The notes under the pieces were generated by a model. It was not told where the DNA came from and did no database searches. It saw only the letters and a program-made list of their open reading frames with translations. 64,000 bases of DNA from Spirochaetota bacterium. Lineage in GTDB: Bacteria > Spirochaetota > Spirochaetia > Treponematales > Treponemataceae. Below, piece after piece: positions 41,884-50,448 of the stretch; the stretch's first letter is position 1, and every line of letters starts with the position of its first letter. The stretch spans positions 744,001-808,000 of the forward strand of contig JAEZST010000022.1 of assembly GCA_023443865.1 (NCBI GenBank), given 5' to 3'. The translations under genes were made by a program, and so were the position numbers.

Positions 41884-43311
41884 ATGCTTTTTCCAACCTT
41901 TGAATTCGCGGGTTTTTTTCTCCTCGTGTTCATCGGGTTTTGGTACGTTTTTCGCCGCGCCCGCGACCGGAAGCTCTTTCTGATCGCGGCGAGCTATTTC
42001 TTTTATTCCCTCTGGGACTGGCGCTTTTCCTTCCTGCTTCTCGCTTCCACGGCGGCGAATTACGGTTTCGCCTTCCTGATCGGGAGAAGCAGGGAGCACC
42101 TTCGCCGGAAACTGTTCCTGGTTCTCGCCGTGGCGGCGAACCTGCTCTTTCTCGGCTTTTTCAAGTATTGGAACTTTTTTGCCCAATCGGCCACGGGCGT
42201 ATTCGGCGCCCTCGATCTAAGCTGGAGCCTGCCCGTGCTGGCCGTCGTCATGCCCGTGGGAATCTCCTTTTATACCTTCAAGGCGCTCAGTTACGTTTTC
42301 GACGTGTACCTGTGCAAAATCGCCCCGGCGAGCGATCCCCTGGACGTCGTCCTCTACGTTTCCTTTTTTCCCCAGATCGCCTCGGGCCCCATCGTGCACG
42401 CGGCGGACTTCCTTCCGGGCGTGGGGGGGGCGGTTGCCGCCGGCATTGAGCCCGGCTCTAAGCCCATCGCCTTCGACCGGGCAACGCTCCTTATTCTTTC
42501 GGGGCTGTTCAAGAAGTTGGTGTTCGCCAATTTCCTTTCCACGCTTTTCGTGGACCCGGTCCTCTCAGACCCGCTTTCCCACGGGACCCTCGAGAACCTG
42601 ATAGGGGCGCTCGGTTATTCCGTGGTGATGTATGCGGATTTTTCAGGGTACAGCGAAATGGCGATCGGCGTCGCGCTGTTGCTCGGCTTCGAGACCCCGG
42701 CCAACTTTAACCGCCCGTACGTATCCTTCTCGGTCACCGAGTTCTGGAAACGGTGGCACATTACCTTTTCGTCCTGGCTTCGGGAGTATCTCTATTTCGC
42801 GATGGGCGGTTCCCGTTTCGGCAAGGCGCGCACCGTCGTGGCCCTCTTTTTTACCATGGCGCTCGGCGGGCTCTGGCATGGCGCTGCGCTCACTTTCCTG
42901 GTTTGGGGCGTTATGCAGGGCGCCGCCCTCGCGCTGGAGCGGGGCTTCGAATACGGAACCAAGCGCAGCCCCGTTCCCTGGAAAGCGGTCCTACAGGTCC
43001 TCGCTACCTTTACGTTTACCGCCCTCAGCTGGATCGTTTTTCGCGCCCCGTCCCTTTCCGCCGCGGGCGAATGGTTCCGCGGGCTTTTGAACGTATCGGT
43101 TCCCCCGGACAAAATGAGCCCGCTCGTGGCGGTGCTATTGGTCCTCGGCTTGGCGATGCAAGCCGTCCCGACGCGGGCCCGAAAAACGGGTTTCCGCTGG
43201 TATATCGCGCTGCCGCTTCCCGTTAAGGCCGTCGCCGTCGCGGCCGCCTTGCTCGCGTTGGGCCTCGTTTCCATGTCGGGCGTCGCGCCGTTCATATATT
43301 TCCAGTTTTAA
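41884..43311 (+). CDS. MBOAT-family O-acyltransferase (AlgI-like)
   Basis: 475 residues with about ten to twelve membrane helices. 'YFFYSLWDWRFSFLLLAST' and 'FFPQIASGPIVHAADFLP' are typical of AlgI/DltB-like MBOAT proteins. 'ALGGLWHGAALTFLVWG' holds the presumed catalytic histidine. It passes an acyl group, usually acetyl, across the membrane to an extracytoplasmic polysaccharide or wall polymer. It starts seven bases after ilvB, with which it has no obvious functional link. The SGNH hydrolase-like protein encoded next is its usual partner. Confidence 0.9.
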   Translation: MLFPTFEFAGFFLLVFIGFWYVFRRARDRKLFLIAASYFFYSLWDWRFSFLLLASTAANYGFAFLIGRSREHLRRKLFLVLAVAANLLFLGFFKYWNFFAQSATGVFGALDLSWSLPVLAVVMPVGISFYTFKALSYVFDVYLCKIAPASDPLDVVLYVSFFPQIASGPIVHAADFLPGVGGAVAAGIEPGSKPIAFDRATLLILSGLFKKLVFANFLSTLFVDPVLSDPLSHGTLENLIGALGYSVVMYADFSGYSEMAIGVALLLGFETPANFNRPYVSFSVTEFWKRWHITFSSWLREYLYFAMGGSRFGKARTVVALFFTMALGGLWHGAALTFLVWGVMQGAALALERGFEYGTKRSPVPWKAVLQVLATFTFTALSWIVFRAPSLSAAGEWFRGLLNVSVPPDKMSPLVAVLLVLGLAMQAVPTRARKTGFRWYIALPLPVKAVAVAAALLALGLVSMSGVAPFIYFQF

Positions 43312-43331
43312 AAAAGACGCGGGGGACGTAA

Positions 43332-44528
43332 GTGAAAACGAACAAGGAAGACGCATACAGCCCGAACCAGATTGTACTTACGGTCCTTTTGGCCGTCGCC
43401 ATTACCGCCATTTTCGCCGGTAAAAGCCTCTGGATTCCCGCTTCCCATATCGAAAACCTGCATATCCGCTCCATCGCCCTCGCGATGGCCGATTCCCTTT
43501 CGTTCGTCGCAGCCGAGACCGGCCTTGACGGGTACATGCCCGCCGCCCGCGAGGCCTTTCTTTCCTTTACCGGCCTCGCGGAACAAACCGAATGGGATAC
43601 CCGCTACTTTAACCGGAGGGCCTCGGGCGAAGAAGCCTCCCCGCCAGCCCTTGCGCCGACCCCGCAAAGCCCCGTCGCCGAAATCCCAGAACCTTCCGGC
43701 CTTTCGCCGGCCCTGACCGACGCGCCAGCCGCGGCCTCGACCGCCTATGCCGCGACCGATCCTGCCTATGCCGCGCCCGCGCCCGCCGGTGCCGCGCTCG
43801 CTCCCGCGCCTGGAACGGCCCTTCCGAGCGCGGTTCCGGTCAACGCCATCCACTCAAGCGCAAACCCCTTGCGCCTGTATATGTTCGGCGATTCCCAGGT
43901 ATTCAGCCTCGGCAGCGGGCTTTCGCGGCTTGCGGGAAAGGACTCGCCCGTGTCGGTGGATTTTCTCGCGGTACACTCCTCCGGATTCATTCGGGGCGAT
44001 TATTACAATTGGCCCGCGAAACTCGCCGATACCCTCTCGTCTTCCCGCTACGACGCCGTGGTCATGATGCTGGGCATGAACGACTATCAGAACTTCTGGA
44101 ACAACCGCGGCGAAATCATGAAAAAGCATACCCCGGAATGGGAGGAAGCGTACGCGGAGAAATGCTCCGCGCTTATCGACGAGGCCCTCCTGTACGTCCC
44201 GAAGGTATACTGGGTCGGCATGCCCCGGGTTAAGGACCCGCAATACGAACAGAGCCTCCGCTATATCGACGCGGTCCAGTCTCGCGTTGCCGCCCGTTAC
44301 GGGCCGGATATCGTTATCCGCCACCCCATAGCGGACTCGCTTCCCGGCGCCTCGGGCTCCTATACGGAAACGGTGTCGCTTCCCTCGGGCAAATCGATCC
44401 AGGCCATGAGCCCCGACGGGAACCATTTCACCGTCGAGGGCGGGCAATACGCCATGGCAGGGCTTTTCAGGCGGCTTCCCCAGGACTGGCTCTTTTCGGA
44501 AATCCCGATTGAACACCTGATCGAATAG
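43332..44528 (+). CDS. Membrane-anchored SGNH-hydrolase-like protein (DUF459 type)
   Basis: 398 residues, GTG start with a GGGGGA ribosome site. One N-terminal membrane anchor ('IVLTVLLAVAITAIFAG'), then a Pro/Ala-rich spacer (about 95-175) with repeated 'AYAA'. An SGNH domain follows: block I 'MFGDSQVFSL' with nucleophile Ser, 'VMMLGMNDYQNFW', and 'SPDGNHFTVEGG' with the Asp-x-x-His pair. It sits outside the membrane and probably completes acyl transfer started by the upstream MBOAT, as in AlgJ/PatB pairs. The polymer is not known. Confidence 0.85.
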   Translation: MKTNKEDAYSPNQIVLTVLLAVAITAIFAGKSLWIPASHIENLHIRSIALAMADSLSFVAAETGLDGYMPAAREAFLSFTGLAEQTEWDTRYFNRRASGEEASPPALAPTPQSPVAEIPEPSGLSPALTDAPAAASTAYAATDPAYAAPAPAGAALAPAPGTALPSAVPVNAIHSSANPLRLYMFGDSQVFSLGSGLSRLAGKDSPVSVDFLAVHSSGFIRGDYYNWPAKLADTLSSSRYDAVVMMLGMNDYQNFWNNRGEIMKKHTPEWEEAYAEKCSALIDEALLYVPKVYWVGMPRVKDPQYEQSLRYIDAVQSRVAARYGPDIVIRHPIADSLPGASGSYTETVSLPSGKSIQAMSPDGNHFTVEGGQYAMAGLFRRLPQDWLFSEIPIEHLIE

Positions 44529-44538
44529 TTGCTATAGT
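44509..44538 (+). promoter_or_regulatory. Promoter of dapL
   Basis: -35 TTGAAC (44509-44514), 18-base spacer, -10 TATAGT (44533-44538), inside and just after the 3' end of the SGNH gene. A leader of about 22 bases with ACGGAG precedes ATG 44567. Confidence 0.6.
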
Positions 44539-44566
44539 TTCGCAAACACATAAAACGGAGACCCGC

Positions 44567-45802
44567 ATGATCCAACGCAATCCCCATATCGCCAACCTTG
44601 CTTCCGGTTACCTCTTTCCCGAGATCTCGAAGCGCCGCGCCGCCTTCGCCAAGGAAAATCCGGAGGCGAAAATCATCAGCCTCGGAATCGGAAACACGAC
44701 CGAGCCCCTGACTCCCCACGTCCAAGCGGGACTAGCCGGCGAGGTTTCGCGGCTTGGTACCAAGGAAGGCTATTCCGGTTACGGAGACGAAACGGGACTA
44801 ACGGAGCTGCGCGCGAAGATCTCCTCGGTATTGTACGGCGGCATCGTCGAGCCGGAAGAGGTTTTCATTTCCGACGGCGCTAAGTGCGATATCGGCCGCC
44901 TTCAGTATCTATTCGGCGAGCGGGTCGCCGTCGCGGTACAAGACCCCGCCTACCCCGTGTACGTGGACGGCTCGGTGATGATCGGCGCCGCGGGCGCGGC
45001 GAAAAAGGACGGCAGCGGCTATGAGGGCATCGCCTACATGCCCTGCACGGCCGAGAACGGCTTTTTCCCCGACCTTTCCCTTGTGCCCGCCAACGCCCTC
45101 GTGTATTTTTGCTCCCCCAACAACCCCACCGGCGCGGTCGCGACCAAGGCCCAGCTGGAAGCCCTGGTAAAGACGGCGAACGAGAAAGGCTCGATCATCG
45201 TGTTCGATTCGGCCTATTCCGCCTTTATCCGCGACCCCTCGCTTCCCAAGTCCATTTTCGAGATCGAGGGTGCCCGCACCTGCGCCATCGAGATAAACTC
45301 GTTCTCGAAGCCGATCGGCTTCACGGGGGTTCGCCTGGGCTGGTCTATCGTGCCCAAGGAACTTCTGTTCGCCGACGGCACCCCGGTCATGAAGGACTGG
45401 ACCAGGCTCATGACCACTATTTTCAACGGCGCCTCGAATATCGCCCAACGCGGCGGCCTTGCCTCGCTCGACGAGACGGGCCTCGCCGAGACCAGGGCGC
45501 TTACCGATTACTATCTCGGGAACGCAAAACTGATCGCCGATACGCTTACGGGGCCGAACTTCGCGCGCGCGGGGGTCGAGATCTTCGGCGGCGATAACGC
45601 CCCGTACGTATGGGCCCGCTTCCCCGGCCGCAAGAGCTGGGATATATTCGACCGCATACTCAGGGAGTGCCACGTCGTCTGCACTCCGGGCGCCGGATTC
45701 GGGCCGGCCGGCGAGAGCTTCATTCGCTTCAGCTCCTTCGGGCACCGGGAGCAGGTGGAAGAGGCGTGCGCCCGTCTGGCGAAGCTTCAGCTCGGGGAAT
45801 AA
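44567..45802 (+). CDS. dapL: LL-diaminopimelate aminotransferase
   Basis: 411 residues. It starts 'NPHIANLASGYLFPEISKR', a DapL-specific N-terminus, and has 'SLGIGNTTEPLTP', 'YCSPNNPTG' type 'YFCSPNNPTGAVA', and the PLP-binding lysine K248 in 'SFSKPIGFTGVRLGW'. It converts tetrahydrodipicolinate directly to LL-diaminopimelate, bypassing the succinylase branch. This route is used in spirochaetes, chlamydiae and plants. A strong bidirectional terminator follows. Confidence 0.94.
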   Translation: MIQRNPHIANLASGYLFPEISKRRAAFAKENPEAKIISLGIGNTTEPLTPHVQAGLAGEVSRLGTKEGYSGYGDETGLTELRAKISSVLYGGIVEPEEVFISDGAKCDIGRLQYLFGERVAVAVQDPAYPVYVDGSVMIGAAGAAKKDGSGYEGIAYMPCTAENGFFPDLSLVPANALVYFCSPNNPTGAVATKAQLEALVKTANEKGSIIVFDSAYSAFIRDPSLPKSIFEIEGARTCAIEINSFSKPIGFTGVRLGWSIVPKELLFADGTPVMKDWTRLMTTIFNGASNIAQRGGLASLDETGLAETRALTDYYLGNAKLIADTLTGPNFARAGVEIFGGDNAPYVWARFPGRKSWDIFDRILRECHVVCTPGAGFGPAGESFIRFSSFGHREQVEEACARLAKLQLGE

Positions 45803-45817
45803 GGCAAAAAATTTTTA

Positions 45818-45862
45818 GCGAAAAAAAACGGCGTTTCCCCCGCGGGAACGCCGTTTTTTTCC
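45818..45862. terminator. Bidirectional terminator between dapL and the barrel genes
   Basis: AACGGCGTT and AACGCCGTT pair perfectly across an 11-base loop, with a run of A before and a run of T after, so it can stop transcription on both strands between convergent genes. Confidence 0.93.
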
Positions 45863-45871
45863 GTAAGCCCC

Positions 45872-46741
45872 TTAGGGAGCGTCCGGCGAGGGCAGGCTCA
45901 GATTGATTCCCGCGCGCAGGTTGAACATGAACTCGTCCAATCCGTCCACGGGATCACCCAGGGAGAAGGAATAGAGGGAGCCGTCGCCCGCGAGGAAGAG
46001 GCTGTATTCGGCCTTGGGAGAAAAGGTCAGTCCGCCGCCGAGAACGAGATTCGCGATCTTGCGGTTGTCCGGGGAGTCCGCGACGACGTAATAATCGATT
46101 ACCCGGTAGATAAAGTCCAAACCGATCCGGAAGGGCGATCCTTTTTTGTAGGCGGTGGTATAAAACCCGTAATCGGTTGTGCTTCTGATTTTCGCGTCGG
46201 CTCCGTCCTGAATGGCGCTGGTGCGCTGCGAAACCTTAAGCGTGCAAAGAACGTTCGGCAGGAAGAATCCGGCGGACAGCTCGCTTTTTTGAAGATACGC
46301 CTGGCCACCGGTTTGAACCGCCGCCGGAAGGGCGAATTCGGTATCCGCCCGCGCCACCACGAAACCCGGCGACGTTACGCTGAACCCTATCCCCAAGCCT
46401 GGCTGGAAAAGAATGGGCACGCCGTCCGACGATCCGTTCGAGTTTAGCACGCCGAACGAGGGGCCCGCGGCGATTTCCATATACGAAGTCCGGTACATGG
46501 CGCGGGCCGAAAGCACGTTGCCGTAGACCGGGTCCGCATCGTAAGAAAGCTTCCCGAAAAGATTGGCCGATAGACGGTCGCTCACTTCCATGAACCCGCC
46601 GTAGCCGATTGCCGAGGGCTTTAAATCCCCGTCCTTCGACATGGCGAAGGAACTGGCCTTGATTTCCGCCGAAATATCGACGGGCTGGGCGAACCGAAGG
46701 GGAATGAGCGCGAGCGCCGCGAGGGCGATAAAACGTTTCAT
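45872..46741 (-). CDS. Predicted outer-membrane beta-barrel protein
   Basis: 289 residues. A short signal peptide (about 1-20, ending 'LRFAQPVD') is followed by alternating amphipathic strands rich in Gly, Tyr, Phe and Ser ('ANLFGKLSYD', 'YGFYTTAY', 'LNLSLPS'-type end), typical of a barrel. No named family is recognised. The ATG shares one base with the stop of the upstream gene (TGATG), so the two are translationally coupled. A TTG one codon earlier is possible. Both are probably envelope proteins acting together. Confidence 0.7.
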   Translation of the reverse strand: MKRFIALAALALIPLRFAQPVDISAEIKASSFAMSKDGDLKPSAIGYGGFMEVSDRLSANLFGKLSYDADPVYGNVLSARAMYRTSYMEIAAGPSFGVLNSNGSSDGVPILFQPGLGIGFSVTSPGFVVARADTEFALPAAVQTGGQAYLQKSELSAGFFLPNVLCTLKVSQRTSAIQDGADAKIRSTTDYGFYTTAYKKGSPFRIGLDFIYRVIDYYVVADSPDNRKIANLVLGGGLTFSPKAEYSLFLAGDGSLYSFSLGDPVDGLDEFMFNLRAGINLSLPSPDAP

Positions 46742-47874
46742 CAATAAACCGCCTTGAGGGAAACCCGAAATTCCCCGGCGGTTGCCGGGTCATCGAGTCG
46801 GAATGGATTGATCGACAATGACGATTCAAGCACGTAATCGGAAAGGGCGAATTCGCAAAAGGGGTTCAGGGAAAAACTGAGGGGAGTGGTCACGCCGGGG
46901 TTCTTCGGATCCATGGCGCCGGAGGCCGCGACGCCGATCCGCGCGCGGTCCTTCTCCGTGGAGCCGAAGGCGACGAGCGCGTTGGCCCCGATATAGGTTC
47001 CCTGGTAGGTCGCGCTCCCGTCCGGCGCGAAATCGGAAATGGGCACCGAAAAAAAGGATATGGCGAAGAGCGCCCTGTCCCGGTGCAGCCTCGGCTCGAA
47101 AAGCATATAGACTTTCTCGGTGACGTTCGTCAGGGGAGTCGCGTCGAGCATCCCCATCTGTACGTAAAATTCATTTGCTTCCGGGTCCCCAAGGCTCGCC
47201 GAAAGGTCGCCGCGCATCTTGAAATCGGCGGAATCGAGCGCGACGAGGGTGCCGAGGAAGGCGTTCAGCCTGACGGGTTCCGACACGAAGGCGAGCTGCG
47301 CGTCGTTTCGTTGAACGGCTTCCTTCCAGGGCTTGGCGTTCCAGTGGGAATATAGGGCCACGGCCAGGGGCCCGTTGTCGGGAACGCCCCAAACCCCCAG
47401 GCCGGTTCCGCTGATTCCCGCTTCCCCGGCGAGGGCAAGGCCCAAAAGCCGCGAGCCGAATCGCGGATATTCAATGCCCCGCTTAAAGGCTTCTTTCATG
47501 AGCCGGTTCGATTGCGGCGCGTCATAATTTCCGGTAAACGCGATCCAGGTCAGGGGACCGCCCAAAAGGCGGGGGAACACGATCGAGGCCCCGTCGAAGG
47601 CGACTATACCATACGTCCGTACCGCGTCGTCGGCGTGAAAAAAACGCAGGGTGTCGACCGTGCCGAAAAGGAGACCCATATTCAAATTGACGGAGGGAAA
47701 AGGCGCAAAGCGGCCGGCGACGTAGCCGGCGGTAGCGATATCGGGCATGCCGCCCGAAGAATCCAGGGTACCGGTCGATTCCACAAAAAGATTCGTGCGC
47801 GTAACGGTTTGAGCCCCCAGGGGTAGGCCGAGAAGCGCGATGAGGGCGAATCTGAACAGGCTTTGTGGACGCAT
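46741..47874 (-). CDS. Predicted outer-membrane beta-barrel protein (paired)
   Basis: 377 residues. The signal peptide 'FRFALIALLGLPLGAQ' ends with a signal-peptidase-I-like AQ. The rest shows short alternating strands, Gly/Ser/Phe content and a C-terminal aromatic residue (ends 'SLKAVY'), as in barrels inserted by BamA. No family assigned. AAGGAG lies seven bases before the ATG. A -10-like TATACT is present upstream within an AT-rich inverted repeat. Divergent from cheA. Confidence 0.7.
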   Translation of the reverse strand: MRPQSLFRFALIALLGLPLGAQTVTRTNLFVESTGTLDSSGGMPDIATAGYVAGRFAPFPSVNLNMGLLFGTVDTLRFFHADDAVRTYGIVAFDGASIVFPRLLGGPLTWIAFTGNYDAPQSNRLMKEAFKRGIEYPRFGSRLLGLALAGEAGISGTGLGVWGVPDNGPLAVALYSHWNAKPWKEAVQRNDAQLAFVSEPVRLNAFLGTLVALDSADFKMRGDLSASLGDPEANEFYVQMGMLDATPLTNVTEKVYMLFEPRLHRDRALFAISFFSVPISDFAPDGSATYQGTYIGANALVAFGSTEKDRARIGVAASGAMDPKNPGVTTPLSFSLNPFCEFALSDYVLESSLSINPFRLDDPATAGEFRVSLKAVY

Positions 47875-47895
47875 CTTTTCTCCTTAAACCAGTAT

Positions 47896-47913
47896 ATACT
47901 ATAAAAATAGTAT
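47896..47913. promoter_or_regulatory. Inverted repeat in the barrel-cheA divergent gap
   Basis: ATACTAT-AAAA-ATAGTAT is a perfect 7-4-7 inverted repeat overlapping the likely -10 of the barrel gene. The gap 47875-47994 is AT-rich. No sigma-28-type motif could be confirmed for cheA, which also lacks an obvious Shine-Dalgarno. Confidence 0.4.
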
Positions 47914-47994
47914 CGGGCTATAACGCCCCAAAAAAAAGACGCCCGACTTATAATAGCTTGACTAATGATGAAAACCGTATAAACTTGACAATAT

Positions 47995-50439
47995 ATGAGT
48001 GATTATCTGGATATCAACAACGCGGAGCTCCTGAAGGACTTTTTCAGCGAGGCCGAACAGCAGGTATTTACCCTCGAAAGCAATATCCTGGTTATCGAAA
48101 GCGATCCTTCAAATCACGACGCGATCGACGAGATATTTCGGGCCGCGCACACGCTCAAAGGCGGCGCGGCGACCGTGGAGATGCACGAGCTAGCGGGTTT
48201 TACCCACGTCATGGAAGACCTTTTGGACGTGATCCGCGAGGGAAGCGTTCAAATCAACGAGTCGGTCATCGACGTGCTGCTTCGCTCCCTCGATACGATT
48301 AAGGCCATGCTTTCCGCCCGCGCCGAAGGATCGGTCTACGACGAGGACGTGACCGGCCTGAAAAACCAGTTAACCGCCTTTATTCCCGCGAAGGAACCGG
48401 CGAAGGCGAAGGCGCCGAAGAAGGCTCCCAAGGAAGCCGCGGCTCCCGCCCCGGTACCCCAGGCCGCTAAGCCCGCGCGGGTATCCATACCTACCACCGA
48501 CTCGGACGTGCTTTCCCTTCTATCCGAATACGAAATTCTCGAATTGAAGGAAGCCATTCCGTCCGGGGAACGCCTGTTCGTCGTGCAGGTGGATTTTGAC
48601 GAAGCCAATCCCATGAATACCGTGGGCGGAATTCAGGTATTCGCCGCCCTAAAGCAAAACGGGCAGGTCCTGAAGACCATTCCCGATTTTGACGCCCTGT
48701 ACGAAGACGTGTTCCACGAACGGGTCGTATACTTCATCTCCTCAACGTCGGACGAGGCGGTGATCCTGAAATCGGCCCAGATATCCGACGTAACCTTGGG
48801 CGTCTCGATCAACGCGATCAATCTCAAGGCCCCCGCGCCGTCGGCTCCGCCCGCGCCGCCCAAAAGGGAAGCGGCTCCGAAGGCCGAATCTGCCCCGCAG
48901 GCAAAACCCGCGCCCCGGGAAGCCCCGCGCGTGCAAGCGGCCCCCCCCGCGGCCGAATCCGAATCGGACTCAGGCGAATCCGTACAGGACGCTATTCTAC
49001 AAGCGAAAAGCGATGCCTCGCGAAAGGCCGCCCCGGCTTCCGCGCACGGTTCCGGCTCGGTGTTGCGCGTGGATTCCCGGCGTATCGACTACCTCCTGAA
49101 CCTGGTCAGCGAGACCGTCATCACGAAGGCCTCGTTCAACCAGAGCACCATGCAGTTCACCGACCTCCTCAGCGAGTTTCAGCAGTCCGAGGCCGCCTAT
49201 AAGGAAAAGCTCAAAAAACTCCTGGACCATCTTCCCGAATATTTCGAGCAGATCGAATCGGGCTATAGCGTTAAGGATGTCAAGAAGGAACTGAACGCCG
49301 AATACGCGGGCCTCTTCGACGTCTTCGGGGCCTTTGAGGGGAACATGAAGGGCGCGGTCACGAAATTCCGTTCCGCCGCGCAAAACCTCGGCCGCATTAC
49401 CGGAGAGCTCCAGGAAGGGGTCATGAAGATCCGGATGGTGCCCATCAGCCAGATTTTCAGCCGTTTCCCCCGGCTCGTCCGCGACCTTTCCCATGACCTT
49501 AACAAGAAGGTTCAGTTGGTTATCGAGGGCGAGGATACCGAACTGGACAAATCCGTGGTCGAGGACCTCCTTGACCCGATCATGCACTGCGTCCGCAACG
49601 GGCTCGATCACGGCATCGAGTCTCCCGCCGCTCGCGTCGCCGCCGGCAAGGGCGAGGAGGGAACCCTTCTGCTCAAGGCGAGCAACGAAGGCAACATGAT
49701 CGTCATCGAAATAGCGGACGACGGTCACGGAATAGACGTGGAGGCGGTTAAGCAAAAAGCCATCTCCCGGGGCATCATCCATCCCGGAAAGAACCTCACG
49801 GACGTCGAGGCCTTCCAGCTCATCTTCGAGCCGGGGTTCTCGACGGCGGAAAAAATCACGAACCTTTCCGGCCGGGGGGTTGGGCTCGACGTGGTACGAA
49901 CCCATATCGAAAAACTCAACGGAACCGTTACCATTTCCTCCCAGCCGGGCCTGGGATCGCGTTTCGTCATTCGGCTCCCCCTTACCCTGGCGATTATCCA
50001 GGGCCTACTCGTGCGCGTCGGCACCGAGGTCTACTCCATTCCGATAACCTCGGTAATCGAGAGTCACCGCGTGAAGGCCGAAGAGATCCAGAGAATCGAC
50101 AATTACGAGGTATTCAACGTCCGCAACGAGGTTATTAGCCTATTGCGGTTGAACCGTTTATTCGGCATCAAGTCCTCCGAGGCAGTGGAATACAGCTATA
50201 TCGTCATCGTGGGAACGGCGGAAAAGAAGGTCGGGCTCATGGTGGACAGCCTCATCGGCGAGGAAGACGTGGTCATCAAGCCCCTTCGCGACCAGTTTAC
50301 CAATTCACCGGGAATCGCCGGCGCGTCGATCCTGGGCGACGGATCGGTATCGCTCATAATCGACGTGAGTCAGCTGCTTGATCTCGGGCTCAAGCAGGAA
50401 ATGGAAGCCCGCGACCGCCGCGAAGCTTCGGTGTGGTAA
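47995..50439 (+). CDS. cheA: Chemotaxis histidine kinase CheA
   Basis: 814 residues, longer than the E. coli protein. HPt domain at 1-125 with the phosphorylated H52 in 'IFRAAHTLKGGAATVEM'. A Pro/Ala/Lys linker is followed by a P2-like region (about 165-280) and a second linker. The P3 dimerisation helix starts near 355 ('LRVDSRRIDYLLNLVSETVI'). The ATPase domain has 'HCVRNGLDHGIES' (N box), 'IADDGHGID' (G1) and 'GRGVGLDVV' (G2). The CheW-like domain is at about 675-805. It receives signals from chemoreceptors and phosphorylates CheY. First gene of a four-gene operon. Confidence 0.97.
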   Translation: MSDYLDINNAELLKDFFSEAEQQVFTLESNILVIESDPSNHDAIDEIFRAAHTLKGGAATVEMHELAGFTHVMEDLLDVIREGSVQINESVIDVLLRSLDTIKAMLSARAEGSVYDEDVTGLKNQLTAFIPAKEPAKAKAPKKAPKEAAAPAPVPQAAKPARVSIPTTDSDVLSLLSEYEILELKEAIPSGERLFVVQVDFDEANPMNTVGGIQVFAALKQNGQVLKTIPDFDALYEDVFHERVVYFISSTSDEAVILKSAQISDVTLGVSINAINLKAPAPSAPPAPPKREAAPKAESAPQAKPAPREAPRVQAAPPAAESESDSGESVQDAILQAKSDASRKAAPASAHGSGSVLRVDSRRIDYLLNLVSETVITKASFNQSTMQFTDLLSEFQQSEAAYKEKLKKLLDHLPEYFEQIESGYSVKDVKKELNAEYAGLFDVFGAFEGNMKGAVTKFRSAAQNLGRITGELQEGVMKIRMVPISQIFSRFPRLVRDLSHDLNKKVQLVIEGEDTELDKSVVEDLLDPIMHCVRNGLDHGIESPAARVAAGKGEEGTLLLKASNEGNMIVIEIADDGHGIDVEAVKQKAISRGIIHPGKNLTDVEAFQLIFEPGFSTAEKITNLSGRGVGLDVVRTHIEKLNGTVTISSQPGLGSRFVIRLPLTLAIIQGLLVRVGTEVYSIPITSVIESHRVKAEEIQRIDNYEVFNVRNEVISLLRLNRLFGIKSSEAVEYSYIVIVGTAEKKVGLMVDSLIGEEDVVIKPLRDQFTNSPGIAGASILGDGSVSLIIDVSQLLDLGLKQEMEARDRREASVW

Positions 50440-50448
50440 GGGGAAGGT

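Noticed and set aside
47875..47994. Flagellar sigma-28 promoter for cheA
   Set aside because: No TAAA-N15-GCCGATAA-like match could be found; the AT-rich words fit better with vegetative -10 elements.
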